NCBI GenBank assembly: GCA_021647205.1
Contig: JAKIVD010000017.1
Location: 1 to 64,000, forward strand
Direction of reading: 5' to 3'
DNA from: Bacteroidales bacterium
GTDB taxonomy: Bacteria; Bacteroidota; Bacteroidia; Bacteroidales; F082
Length of the DNA stretch: 64,000 nt
Positions 18,344 through 27,304 of the stretch are shown here, piece after piece. Made by a program: the position numbers and the translations under genes. Below the pieces are notes generated by a model. The model saw only the letters and a program-made list of their open reading frames with translations, searched no databases and was not told the DNA's origin. The stretch's first letter is position 1, and each line of letters opens with the position of its first letter.

Positions 18344-19528
18344 TTGGAATCATTGAATCAGTTAATTAAAAAGTGTGAGGAACTGGCCTTTGACCTGGAT
18401 TTTACACGCGCAAAACAATGGAAATCAGAAGGTGAAGGCAGGGTGCTGGTTGGTCACATGCCCATTTATTTTCCAAGGGAAATCGTCCATGCCATGAACG
18501 GGCTGGCCGTCGGCATCCTCGGGGGTGGCGACAAAAAGCAAATCATCCGTGGCGATGCCTATTATCAGTCGTACATCTGCCACATGCCACGCGGAATTAT
18601 CGAACTGGCCCTTGACGGGCATTTTGATGGATTCGAAGGTTTTCTGTTCCCGTCGATTTGTGACGTCATCAGAAACCTCTCCGGCATGTTCCGCATATTG
18701 AAAAAAGGAAAGTTCGTCAAGTACATGGATTTTCCGCAAAACTTTCAAAAACACATCGGCGGGGAGTTTTACAAAAGTGAACTGATGGAAATCGCCGATA
18801 AGATTTCCCAAATCAATCAGGTTGAATTTTCGGTGGAACGCTTCAACGAATCCATCCAATTGTTCAACAAAAACAGGCAGCTTACCAATACCGCCTACAA
18901 CCTCAGAAAAGAAGCACCCTGGAAAATTTCGGCAGCCGAAATGTATTCCGTTATCCGGGCCGGTTACGTCATTCCTGTTGAGGAACACAACGAAATTCTT
19001 GAAAAATTAATCGAGTTGGTGAATGCCGCAGAAGGCGTACCGCAGGACAAAATCCGGGTGCAGGTCATCGGTGCTTTTTGCGAACAGCCCCCTCTAAGTT
19101 TAATCAGGACCATCGAGCTGGCCGGTTGTTACATTGTTGAAGACGATTTTCTGCTCGGCTCCAAATGGATACAGGGCGATATTGAAGCCGATACTTCCGA
19201 CCCCGTCGGTGCCATTGTGGATGCTTACATCAACCACAGTACTTTTTCGTCCACGGTTTACGATGTGGATGATCCGAAAGAATACAGAATGCTGGAGCTT
19301 TTTAAAGAAAGCAAGGGGGACGGGATTATTTTTGCCGCACCCAGTTTTTGCGACCCCGCCCTGCTCGACCACCCCATTCTGCAATCGGCATGCGATAAAA
19401 ACGGGATTCGCTACATCAGTTTCCTGTTTAGCGAAAACACAGGACAGTTTAAAGTAATTAAAGAACAGGCCGGCACTTTCTCCGATTCCATTAAATTATG
19501 GGACGGGGATATGGTGGGCCTCAAATAA
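18344..19528 (+). CDS. bcrC: Benzoyl-CoA reductase subunit BcrC/BadD-like
   Basis: 394 residues, HgdB/2-hydroxyacyl-CoA dehydratase-D superfamily; with BcrB it forms the active-site module where ring reduction occurs. Family marks: PREIVHAMNGLAVGILGGGD, YYQSYICHMPRGIIELAL, FLFPSICDVIRNLSGM and VIGAFCEQPPLSLIR, which supply conserved cysteines for a [4Fe-4S] cluster. Length fits BcrC/BadD (about 385 residues). It is first in a CBAD gene order like that of Thauera bcrCBAD, 9 bp before bcrB. The frame opens with TTG at 18344 (an in-frame stop is at 18329 and no ATG occurs before residue 39), so translation probably starts at TTG, which may limit expression. Confidence 0.93.
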   Translation: MESLNQLIKKCEELAFDLDFTRAKQWKSEGEGRVLVGHMPIYFPREIVHAMNGLAVGILGGGDKKQIIRGDAYYQSYICHMPRGIIELALDGHFDGFEGFLFPSICDVIRNLSGMFRILKKGKFVKYMDFPQNFQKHIGGEFYKSELMEIADKISQINQVEFSVERFNESIQLFNKNRQLTNTAYNLRKEAPWKISAAEMYSVIRAGYVIPVEEHNEILEKLIELVNAAEGVPQDKIRVQVIGAFCEQPPLSLIRTIELAGCYIVEDDFLLGSKWIQGDIEADTSDPVGAIVDAYINHSTFSSTVYDVDDPKEYRMLELFKESKGDGIIFAAPSFCDPALLDHPILQSACDKNGIRYISFLFSENTGQFKVIKEQAGTFSDSIKLWDGDMVGLK

Positions 19529-19537
19529 CAGAAATTT

Positions 19538-20818
19538 ATGTCAGCAAGCGTTGCCAAAGAAAAAAGTATGGTCATCCAAAAAGAGATGATCGCCAATCAT
19601 TTTAAAGCATTAAGTACCGCCAAAGAAACCGGTAAGAAAGTGGTTTACACTTTTGTTCCGGGCAATATTTCCGAGCTTATCCTCGCCTTCGACATGCTCC
19701 CGGTTTACCCCGAAATAAATGCCCTGCAATCGGGCATGCGCAAAAAATCGGACGGTTTTATCCAGGATGCAGAGAAGATTGGCCATTCGGAAGATGTGTG
19801 TACTTATGTAAAATGTGATGTCGGGATGATGATTAACGGCAACATCGGGCCGACGGGTGAAAAAATCCCGCCACCCGACCTTTTGTTGCTGAGTTACACC
19901 GGCTGCTTTACTTTTATGAAATGGTTCGAGAACCTGAAAAGGCTTTATCCCGGCGTGCCGGTGGCCATGCTCCACACCCCTTACCAGGAAGACAAGCAAA
20001 TCAAACCGGAGATGACCCAATACATGGTGAAACAGTTGAAAGAAGAAGTCATCCCGAAAATGGAACAGGTGTCCGGTGTAAAATATGATGAAGAAAAACT
20101 AAAAGGTATCCTGCGGAATTCCTCCAAAGTGGAAGATGCCATCTTGCGGATTTTTGACACCACCAAAAACAGGCCCTCACCCATCGACGCCTATTTTGCC
20201 GGTGTTTATTACATCGGTCCCATCAACAGTGGCTTCAGGGGAACGGCGGAAGCCGTAAATTATTACGAAGAATTGTACAGCGAAATCATGGAAAGGGTCA
20301 GGCTGGGACTGGGCCCGATTACCCCCGAAGGGGAAATGGAAAAGGAAAGGTTCCGCCTGGTGGTGGAAGGGCCGCCCAACTGGACACACTTCCGTGAGTT
20401 CTGGAAACTGTTTTACGATTTCGGGGCGGTCATCGTGGCTTCATCCTACACAAAAGTAGGCGGGGTTTACGACATGGGCTTCCGGGTCGATCCGGAAAAA
20501 CCACTCGACAGCCTGGCCGATTATTGCATGAACTGCTACACCAACCTGAACCTCGAACAACGCATCGACCTGTTGGAACAGTGCATTGTCGATTACAAAG
20601 CCGACGGTTTCCTGGTAAACTCCATCAAAAGCTGCAACTCTTTTTCAGCCGGCCAGTTGATGATTATGAAAGAACTCGAAAGAAAACTCGAAATTCCTGT
20701 CGGCCTCATCGAATCGGACCTTGTTGACCCGCGCTATTTTTCCTATTCGAACATCAAAAACAGGCTGGAGTCCTTTTTCCAAATGCTGGACCAGCGAAAA
20801 ATAATCCTGAAACAATGA
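19538..20818 (+). CDS. bcrB: Benzoyl-CoA reductase subunit BcrB/BadE-like
   Basis: 426 residues, the second HgdB-superfamily subunit of class I benzoyl-CoA reductase. The enzyme uses two ferredoxin electrons and two ATP to reduce benzoyl-CoA to cyclohexa-1,5-diene-1-carbonyl-CoA. Cysteine sites include DVCTYVKCDVGMM, LLSYTGCFTFMKWFENL and YCMNCYTNLN. The C-terminal superfamily block reads NSIKSCNSFSAGQL, then IPVGLIESDLVDPRYFS. Size matches BcrB/BadE (about 430). Its last codon overlaps the bcrA start (ATGA), implying coupled, equimolar synthesis. Confidence 0.93.
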   Translation: MSASVAKEKSMVIQKEMIANHFKALSTAKETGKKVVYTFVPGNISELILAFDMLPVYPEINALQSGMRKKSDGFIQDAEKIGHSEDVCTYVKCDVGMMINGNIGPTGEKIPPPDLLLLSYTGCFTFMKWFENLKRLYPGVPVAMLHTPYQEDKQIKPEMTQYMVKQLKEEVIPKMEQVSGVKYDEEKLKGILRNSSKVEDAILRIFDTTKNRPSPIDAYFAGVYYIGPINSGFRGTAEAVNYYEELYSEIMERVRLGLGPITPEGEMEKERFRLVVEGPPNWTHFREFWKLFYDFGAVIVASSYTKVGGVYDMGFRVDPEKPLDSLADYCMNCYTNLNLEQRIDLLEQCIVDYKADGFLVNSIKSCNSFSAGQLMIMKELERKLEIPVGLIESDLVDPRYFSYSNIKNRLESFFQMLDQRKIILKQ

Positions 20819-22194
20819 AAAAATACTTTCTCGGAATCGACCTGGGTTCCACAACTTCTAAAGCCATTATCATCGACGAAAAGGATGAAATCATCGGTAA
20901 AGGGATTACCAACACCCGCGCCAATTATATGGTAGCTACCGAGATTGCAAGGCTCGAAGCCCTGTACAATGCCCGCTTTACGATCTTAAAGCAAAAACTG
21001 AAGGCCGAAGTCGAGACAAAAAAAGAATATGCCCGCTACATCGCCGATGTGGAATCTGCCTTCAAATTTTTGCAGTTTAACCGACGGCTCGAAAAACTGA
21101 ATGTGCAGTTTAAGGAAACCATCCGTAATACTTATTCCGGCGAAAAACATGATTTGATATTGGGATATATCGAAGGAATTGTCGATAAAATCCAACCCGA
21201 AATCAGACATAAATATTTGTACGGCGACATTGCGGACAAGAACCAGTTTTTCCGCGACATTGTCAGCGAGCACTTTAATAAAGAGGTGGCCAAACTGGAC
21301 AAAGAGTATTTTGATTCGCTCATCCTGGTTTACGACAAAAGCATCACGCCCGTTGAAAATGAACTGACGGATTATGATTTCAAAGAGTTGATTTTCGAAT
21401 CGCTTGAAATTTTGAACGACAAATACGAAAACATCGAAGAAACTTTCGCCGAAACATCCGAAGTTGGTTTTGATGCCGAACTCAACCTGCTGCGGGGCAA
21501 TTACAGAAAAATTTACGATTCCATCAAGGAGCATATTTCCTACATCGCCAACCTCGATATCCATATTACAAATATGGTGGGAACCGGCTATGGCAGGGCG
21601 CTGCTTCCCTTTCCCGAAAAATCGATAAAATCAGAAATCCTCTGCCATGCTTTCGGGGCACATGCTTTTTTTCCGGAAACCAGGACGGTACTGGATATTG
21701 GCGGACAAGACACCAAGGCCATCCAGGTTGACCGCTACGGGCTGGTGACCAGTTTTCACATGAACGACCGTTGTGCCGCAGGTTGTGGCCGATATCTTGG
21801 GTACATCGCCGATGAATTCAGCATTTCGCTCAACGAGCTCGGCCCTTTGGCGATGGAATCGGATTGCGAAGTTAATATCTGCTCTACCTGCACGGTTTTT
21901 GCCGGCGCCGAAATCCGTGAGTTGCTCAACGTCGGACAGGAAAGGTCTGATATTTTGGCAGGCCTGCACAAAGCCATTGTGATGCGGGCCATTTCGTTGC
22001 TGGCACGTTCGGGCGGTGTAAGGAATGAATTTACTTTTACCGGTGGGGTGGCACGCAACCAGGCTGTAATTAAATATGTTACCGAACTGGTGCATAAAAA
22101 TTATGGTGATGATCTGACCATCAATATTCATACGGATTCTATTTTTATGGGTGCATTGGGAGCAGCCATGTTTGCATTGAGAAGTAACAATTAA
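20815..22194 (+). CDS. bcrA: Benzoyl-CoA reductase ATPase subunit BcrA/BadF-like
   Basis: 459-residue ASKHA-fold ATPase, one of two subunits that hydrolyse ATP to drive electrons from a bridging [4Fe-4S] cluster to BcrBC. N-terminal phosphate loop LGIDLGSTTSKAIII; second nucleotide loop LDIGGQDTKAI; cluster cysteines Cys320 (RCAAGCG) and Cys359 (CSTCTVFAGAE), 39 residues apart as in the HgdC activator; adenosine motif FTGGVARNQAV. An insertion of roughly 170-190 residues after about residue 55 separates it from short HgdC/BcrD proteins. This long alpha subunit is characteristic of bcr/bad-type enzymes rather than bzd-type. Confidence 0.94.
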   Translation: MKKYFLGIDLGSTTSKAIIIDEKDEIIGKGITNTRANYMVATEIARLEALYNARFTILKQKLKAEVETKKEYARYIADVESAFKFLQFNRRLEKLNVQFKETIRNTYSGEKHDLILGYIEGIVDKIQPEIRHKYLYGDIADKNQFFRDIVSEHFNKEVAKLDKEYFDSLILVYDKSITPVENELTDYDFKELIFESLEILNDKYENIEETFAETSEVGFDAELNLLRGNYRKIYDSIKEHISYIANLDIHITNMVGTGYGRALLPFPEKSIKSEILCHAFGAHAFFPETRTVLDIGGQDTKAIQVDRYGLVTSFHMNDRCAAGCGRYLGYIADEFSISLNELGPLAMESDCEVNICSTCTVFAGAEIRELLNVGQERSDILAGLHKAIVMRAISLLARSGGVRNEFTFTGGVARNQAVIKYVTELVHKNYGDDLTINIHTDSIFMGALGAAMFALRSNN

Positions 22195-22218
22195 AAAGGA
22201 AAGATTAACCTAAATAAC

Positions 22219-23052
22219 ATGGATAATTCAATTTTGACAATAGGGGTCGACATCGGCAGCAGCAGTATTAAAATGGTGTTGCTGGAAAGCAACTCAGAGA
22301 TAAAAGTGCTGGACCACGTTCACGAAAAATTACGAAAACGCAACCCCGAACTGGTGGCCAACCAACTGATTGATTATGTATTGGACAAGCATTCGCTGAA
22401 ATACGAAGACATTGCCTACCTCGCTTCTACCGGAGAAGGTGAAAGCATCAAGCGCAAGCGTGGCCATTTTTACAGCATGACCACCCATGCCAAAGGGGGC
22501 ATTTCGCAAAACCCCGGTGCCAAAACGGTGGTCGACATGGGCGCGCTCTTTGTCAGGGCCATCAAAGTAAATGAGTTCGGCAAAGTGATGGATTATAAAA
22601 TGACCGGCCAGTGTGCTTCGGGCAGCGGGCAGTTCGTCGAAAATATTTCCCGCTACCTCGGCCTTGCCGTCGAAGAGGTGGGCGACACTTCCCTGTTGTC
22701 GACCAAGCCTGAAATGCCCTCGGGAATCTGCGCCGTACTTGCCGAAACAGATGTTATCAACATGGTTTCGCGGGGCATTTCAACACCCGATATTATTAAG
22801 GGGATACATCTTTCGGTGGCACAAAAAGTGATTAAATTACTCACCTCCCTCCGGGCCGAATCCCCGGTTGCCCTTACCGGCGGCATGGCCATGAACAAAG
22901 GAATGGTGCAGGCCGTAACCGAACTGGCCGACAAAGGAAATTTGAATTTAGAAATCGTTACCCATCCCGATGCCATTTTTGCAGGCGCCTACGGTGCCGC
23001 CATCTGGGCAGGGTTCAGGCATAAAAAATTAGAAGCAGCGATGCAGACTTAA
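22219..23052 (+). CDS. bcrD: Benzoyl-CoA reductase ATPase subunit BcrD/BadG-like
   Basis: 277-residue short ASKHA ATPase that pairs with BcrA, sharing one [4Fe-4S] cluster across the dimer. Phosphate loop IGVDIGSSSIKMVLL, second loop VVDMGALFVRAIKV (weaker than GGQD), cluster cysteines Cys132 (GQCASGSG) and Cys171 (SGICAVLAETDV) 39 residues apart, and ALTGGMAMNKGMV. Length fits BcrD/BadG (about 280). It completes bcrCBAD; the ADP-forming synthetase follows after 33 bp. Confidence 0.93.
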   Translation: MDNSILTIGVDIGSSSIKMVLLESNSEIKVLDHVHEKLRKRNPELVANQLIDYVLDKHSLKYEDIAYLASTGEGESIKRKRGHFYSMTTHAKGGISQNPGAKTVVDMGALFVRAIKVNEFGKVMDYKMTGQCASGSGQFVENISRYLGLAVEEVGDTSLLSTKPEMPSGICAVLAETDVINMVSRGISTPDIIKGIHLSVAQKVIKLLTSLRAESPVALTGGMAMNKGMVQAVTELADKGNLNLEIVTHPDAIFAGAYGAAIWAGFRHKKLEAAMQT

Positions 23053-23085
23053 TCCAAATTAACACCAAACAAACACGAATGAAAT

Positions 23086-25173
23086 ATGAATGGTAATAAC
23101 CTTGATGCTTTATTCAGGCCGTTGTCCGTTGCCGTTATCGGGGCATCATCAAAAGAATTATCAATAGGGAATGTAATTATTAAAAACCTTCAGCACTACG
23201 GCTTCAAAGGCCCTGTTTATCCCATCAATCCCAAGGTGGACGAAATCAGGGGGCTGAAAGCCTATCCTTCTATCGGGGATGTTCCCCATCCGGTGGATTT
23301 GGTGCACATCGTTATCCCACCCCCCTTTGTCCCCGAGCAGGTTGAAAACTGCGGTAAAAAAGGTGTCAAAGCCATCATCATCAACACAGCAGGATTTAAA
23401 GAAATGGGCGCTGAGGGACAGGCGCTGGAAGATGATTTTCTGGCCAGGGCAAAAAAATATGGCATCCGTATTTTCGGGCCCAATTGCCAGGGGGCGATAA
23501 ATTCCGACCCTGAATTCAGGTCCTACTGCAACTTTACCTTTACCTACCCCAAGCCAGGATACATTTCGGTTGTGGCCCAAAGCGGGGGGGTTGGCGCGGT
23601 AATTATGCAGGCCATTTACGACATGGACATCGGCCTGCGCATGTACTCCTCCAATGGCAATGCCTCCGATGTTTCCATCCCCGAAATCATCCGTTACTAC
23701 GGAAATGACGAGCAAACCAGGGTGATTGTACTTTATGTCGAGAGCCTGTCCGACCCCAAACAATTCATGGAAATTGCAAAAGAAGTTACGGCCAAAAAAC
23801 CCATCCTTGCCATGACGGCAGGAACAACCGACAAAGGGGCCGAGGCTTCGCGCTCGCATATCGGCGGACTGGCCGGAAGCATTTCCATGGAAGTTGTTTT
23901 TAAAAAATCCGGGATTTTATTCTTTTCCAGTCAGGAAGACCTTTGCAATGCTGCCGAAGCCTTTGCCCACCAGCCCATCCCCAAAGGAAACAAAGTGGGC
24001 ATTATCACCAATACGGGCGGCCCGTCGGTGATTGCCATTGATGAACTGGTGCGCAACGGACTGGAAATTCCCCGGCTTTCGGAAAAGGCAAAAGCCACGC
24101 TGAAAGAAACCATGTTCGAGTCGGCTTCCATCGCCAATCCGTTGGATGTGGTGGCGACCGCCGGCGCACCCCAGTTTAAAAGTGCCTTTGAGGTGATGAT
24201 GAACGAAAAAGAGGTGGACAGTGTTTATGTCAATTTCGTTACACCGCCTTTTGTTGACAACGAGAGCGTGGCCCGTGAATTTGCAGCGGCAGGAAAAAAA
24301 TTCGACAAGCCCATTGTGTGCAATTACATGACGGACAAAAAGAAATGGGAAGCCACCACCAAAATACTTAAAGAGGGGGCTATTCCGTGTTTCGATTTTG
24401 CCGAAACGGCTGCAAAAGCGCTGGCTTCGCTCGTCCGTTACCAGAAAATCAGGGCCGTGCCCAAAGGGAGTATTCCGGATTTTTCAGGGATTGATGCCGA
24501 AAAAGTGAAAAGTATCATCGCCAAAGCAAAAGCCGCTAAACGCGGGATGCTCTGTGCTTCCGGTGTTTATACAACCCTCGAAAGCTACGGGATTCCGGTT
24601 GCCGGCTGGGCGGTTGTGGGTTCTGCCGCGGAAGCCGTTCAGGCAGCAAAAAAACTGGGCTACCCGCTTGTGGTGAAGGCAGATGCCGAACAAATTGTTC
24701 ACAAAAGCGATGTGGGCGGTGTGGTACTGAACATCTCCTCGGACAAAGAACTGGAAGCGGTAGTAACTAAAATGAAAGATAGTTTTGCTGTTGACGACCT
24801 GAAGTTTTTCATCCAACAGCAAAAACCCAAAGGACAGGAACTGATTGTCGGTGCGAAAAAAGAAGAAGGGCTCGGACATCTGATCATGTTTGGTTTGGGC
24901 GGCATTTTTGTGGAAGTATTCCGGGATGTGGTTTTCAATATTGCACCCCTCACCGACACGGAAGCCAAGGCCATGCCCGATGCCATCAAAGCCGCAGTTT
25001 TGCTGGATGATTTCCGTGGAAAAAAAGGGGTTGACAAGGCAAAAATCGCTGACATTATCCTCCGCTTATCGCAATTGGTAACCGACCATCCCGACATCAA
25101 AGAGTTTGATATCAACCCGATATTGGCAACCCCAGAAGGGATTTGTGCGGTGGATGCCAGGATAATTTTGTAA
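23086..25173 (+). CDS. ADP-forming acyl-CoA synthetase (fused alpha-beta)
   Basis: 695 residues: N-terminal CoA-binding domain (SVAVIGASSKELSIGN), succinyl-CoA-ligase-like domains with the phosphohistidine motif SRSHIGGLAG (His258), and a C-terminal ATP-grasp domain (GYPLVVKADAEQIVHKSDVGG, then GLGGIFVEVFRDVVF). The family interconverts acid + CoA + ATP and acyl-CoA + ADP + phosphate. Its place between bcrD and the ring-modifying genes suggests either benzoate activation at a cost of one phosphate bond, replacing an AMP-forming ligase, or substrate-level ATP recovery from a pathway acyl-CoA. Sequence cannot separate these. No AMP-forming benzoate-CoA ligase is present in the window. Confidence 0.9.
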   Translation: MNGNNLDALFRPLSVAVIGASSKELSIGNVIIKNLQHYGFKGPVYPINPKVDEIRGLKAYPSIGDVPHPVDLVHIVIPPPFVPEQVENCGKKGVKAIIINTAGFKEMGAEGQALEDDFLARAKKYGIRIFGPNCQGAINSDPEFRSYCNFTFTYPKPGYISVVAQSGGVGAVIMQAIYDMDIGLRMYSSNGNASDVSIPEIIRYYGNDEQTRVIVLYVESLSDPKQFMEIAKEVTAKKPILAMTAGTTDKGAEASRSHIGGLAGSISMEVVFKKSGILFFSSQEDLCNAAEAFAHQPIPKGNKVGIITNTGGPSVIAIDELVRNGLEIPRLSEKAKATLKETMFESASIANPLDVVATAGAPQFKSAFEVMMNEKEVDSVYVNFVTPPFVDNESVAREFAAAGKKFDKPIVCNYMTDKKKWEATTKILKEGAIPCFDFAETAAKALASLVRYQKIRAVPKGSIPDFSGIDAEKVKSIIAKAKAAKRGMLCASGVYTTLESYGIPVAGWAVVGSAAEAVQAAKKLGYPLVVKADAEQIVHKSDVGGVVLNISSDKELEAVVTKMKDSFAVDDLKFFIQQQKPKGQELIVGAKKEEGLGHLIMFGLGGIFVEVFRDVVFNIAPLTDTEAKAMPDAIKAAVLLDDFRGKKGVDKAKIADIILRLSQLVTDHPDIKEFDINPILATPEGICAVDARIIL

Positions 25174-25199
25174 GCATCAATCGAATAGCTAAATAAAAC

Positions 25200-26165
25200 A
25201 TGATTATGGACAAAAAAAAATACAACGTTGGCATTATCGGTTTAGGCCCCATCGGGCAGACCCTGGCCCTGCATTTTAAAGAAGCAGGATGTGAAGTCGC
25301 TGTTACCGACCTCGACCGCAAAAAGCTCGGCCTCATCCGTACAGATGGCATTGAATTGGTTGGTAAAATTCAAAAGAAAACGTATTTCAAATATGTTTAC
25401 TACTCAATTGAAGAGATGCTGGAGCATGATTTTCAGATATTGATCAGTGCCGTTAAAGATTACCATGTTGATACGATACTTGAACAGATTGAGCGCCACA
25501 AAACCAAGGATTTGTATTTGATGAGCGCGCAGAACGGGATTGACATCAGCGTAAAATACACCAGCCATTTCCCCAAATCGATGATCATGAGAATGGTCGT
25601 TAATTTTGCCGGCAACCTCCAGGCCCCGAATGTGGTGGGACTTAACTTTTTTAATCCCCCTAATTATATTGGGTCGCTCGATGACTCTATCCCTGAGGTA
25701 GCGCAGTGGATTTCAGACACTTTAAACAGTGTTGACATGCAAACAAATGCTGTTAACTCTTTTGAGATTTCCGGGAAAATCTGGGAAAAAACCATCCTGA
25801 ATGCAGCCCTGAGCCCGCTTTGCGCCATCTCGCGGCTTACCATGAAAGAAGCCATGGAGAACCGGGATACCCTCGAAATTATCGAACAAATTCTTTACGA
25901 AGCCGTGGAAGTCGCCAAAAGGGAAGAAATCAAACTCCCCGATAATTTTATCAAACTGGCCATCCGCTACCTGAGTGCCGCCGGCGACCACATGCCTTCG
26001 CTTGCTGTCGACCTCATGAACAAAAGCGAAACCGAGATTGATTATATGAACGGGAAAATTGTGGATTACGGTCGGAAACATTACATCCGCACACCACTCA
26101 ACCTCACACTCACCAACCTCGTCAGGGCCATTGGCCACAAAAACGGGGTGAAGTGTTCGGAGTAA
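25200..26165 (+). CDS. Ketopantoate reductase (ApbA/PanE)-family dehydrogenase
   Basis: 321 residues: Rossmann domain VGIIGLGPIGQTLALHF at the N-terminus, PanE-type middle (LMSAQNGIDISVKYTSHFP in the position of the QNG motif) and a helical C-terminal domain (KIWEKTILNAALSPLCAISR, with the usual K-N/S catalytic helix). Family members reduce 2-oxo or 3-oxo acids with NAD(P)H. A role in pantothenate synthesis is unlikely here; it sits between the acyl-CoA synthetase and had with 26- and 53-bp gaps. It may act on a pathway intermediate or side product. It is not part of the benzoyl-CoA clusters I know. Confidence 0.85.
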   Translation: MIMDKKKYNVGIIGLGPIGQTLALHFKEAGCEVAVTDLDRKKLGLIRTDGIELVGKIQKKTYFKYVYYSIEEMLEHDFQILISAVKDYHVDTILEQIERHKTKDLYLMSAQNGIDISVKYTSHFPKSMIMRMVVNFAGNLQAPNVVGLNFFNPPNYIGSLDDSIPEVAQWISDTLNSVDMQTNAVNSFEISGKIWEKTILNAALSPLCAISRLTMKEAMENRDTLEIIEQILYEAVEVAKREEIKLPDNFIKLAIRYLSAAGDHMPSLAVDLMNKSETEIDYMNGKIVDYGRKHYIRTPLNLTLTNLVRAIGHKNGVKCSE

Positions 26166-26218
26166 ACCAATAAGGTTAATGACCATTGCAGTTTTGAAAA
26201 AAAGAAAAATAAGAAGCC

Positions 26219-27280
26219 ATGAATAAAAAAATGTATGCCTGGAAAATGACTGCCAACAAGGCAGAATTTGAACGTGTCGAAAGCCCCCTGCCCACCCTGG
26301 GCGAAGGCGAAGCTTTGATACAGATTGCCGGTTGTGGCGTTTGCCATACCGACTTAAGTTTCTGGCATTTCGGTGTTAAAACAAAAATGGAACTGCCCCT
26401 GACACTGGGTCACGAAATCAGCGGAAAAGTGATTGACGGCCCGGCGGAATGGCTCGGAAAAAAAGTCATCATCCCGGCAGTGCTGCCCTGTGGCGAGTGT
26501 GAACTCTGCAAAAAAGGACGCAGCAATATGTGCCAGAACCAATTGATGCCCGGCAACGATTTCGACGGCGGGTTTGCTTCCCACATCAAAGTGCCCGCCC
26601 GTTTTTTGTGCCCGGTCCCGGAAGCCGTGCTCGATAAATATTCGCTCAAGGAACTGTCCGTTATTGCCGATGCCATCTCCACTCCCTATCAGGTAGTTAA
26701 AAAATCGGGGCTCGAAACCGGCGACTTCGCCATCGTAATTGGTGTCGGCGGGGTTGGGGTTTATGCCGCCCTCATTGCCAAAATATTCGGGGCAAAAGTG
26801 CTGGCCCTCGACATTGATGATGAAAAGCTGAAAATGGCCACAGATAACGGTGTTGATGCCACATTAAATGTGAAAAACAAAGATATCCGGGCCATAAAAG
26901 CGGAGGTGCGGGGCATCGCCAAAGAACTGAATGTTTCGAGCTACGGATGGAAAATCTTTGAGATGTCGGGCACCAAATCCGGTCAGGAACTGGGGTTCAA
27001 CCTCATCACTTTTACTTCCACCCTTTCCATTGTTGGTTTCACCATGGAAAAGCCCGAAGTGCGCCTGAGCAACCTGATGGCCTTCGACGCCGCCCTCATC
27101 GGTACCTGGGGCTGCAAACCCGAACTCTATCCCGAAGTGCTGGAACTTGTCGAAAGCGGCAAACTGAACATCGCCCCTTTCATCGAATTGTTTCCCCTGT
27201 CACAAATCAACGAGGTGTTCAAAAACACCCTGGCACATCAGTATAAAAAACGCTCTATAATGGTTCCCGATTTTGAATAA
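26219..27280 (+). CDS. had: 6-hydroxycyclohex-1-ene-1-carbonyl-CoA dehydrogenase
   Basis: 353-residue zinc-dependent medium-chain dehydrogenase that oxidises 6-hydroxycyclohex-1-ene-1-carbonyl-CoA to the 6-oxo compound with NAD+. Catalytic zinc ligands lie in GCGVCHTDLSFWH and GHEISGK; the structural zinc knuckle is CGECELCKKGRSNMC; NAD loop is GVGGVGVYAA. Distinctive Had-like segments are MPGNDFDGGFASHIKVPARFL and the C-terminal GTWGCKPELYPEVLEL. Assignment rests on these plus oah and dch immediately downstream (24-bp gap to oah). Confidence 0.92.
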   Translation: MNKKMYAWKMTANKAEFERVESPLPTLGEGEALIQIAGCGVCHTDLSFWHFGVKTKMELPLTLGHEISGKVIDGPAEWLGKKVIIPAVLPCGECELCKKGRSNMCQNQLMPGNDFDGGFASHIKVPARFLCPVPEAVLDKYSLKELSVIADAISTPYQVVKKSGLETGDFAIVIGVGGVGVYAALIAKIFGAKVLALDIDDEKLKMATDNGVDATLNVKNKDIRAIKAEVRGIAKELNVSSYGWKIFEMSGTKSGQELGFNLITFTSTLSIVGFTMEKPEVRLSNLMAFDAALIGTWGCKPELYPEVLELVESGKLNIAPFIELFPLSQINEVFKNTLAHQYKKRSIMVPDFE

Positions 27281-27304
27281 ATAAACACCAAAATAATAAA
27301 CGCC

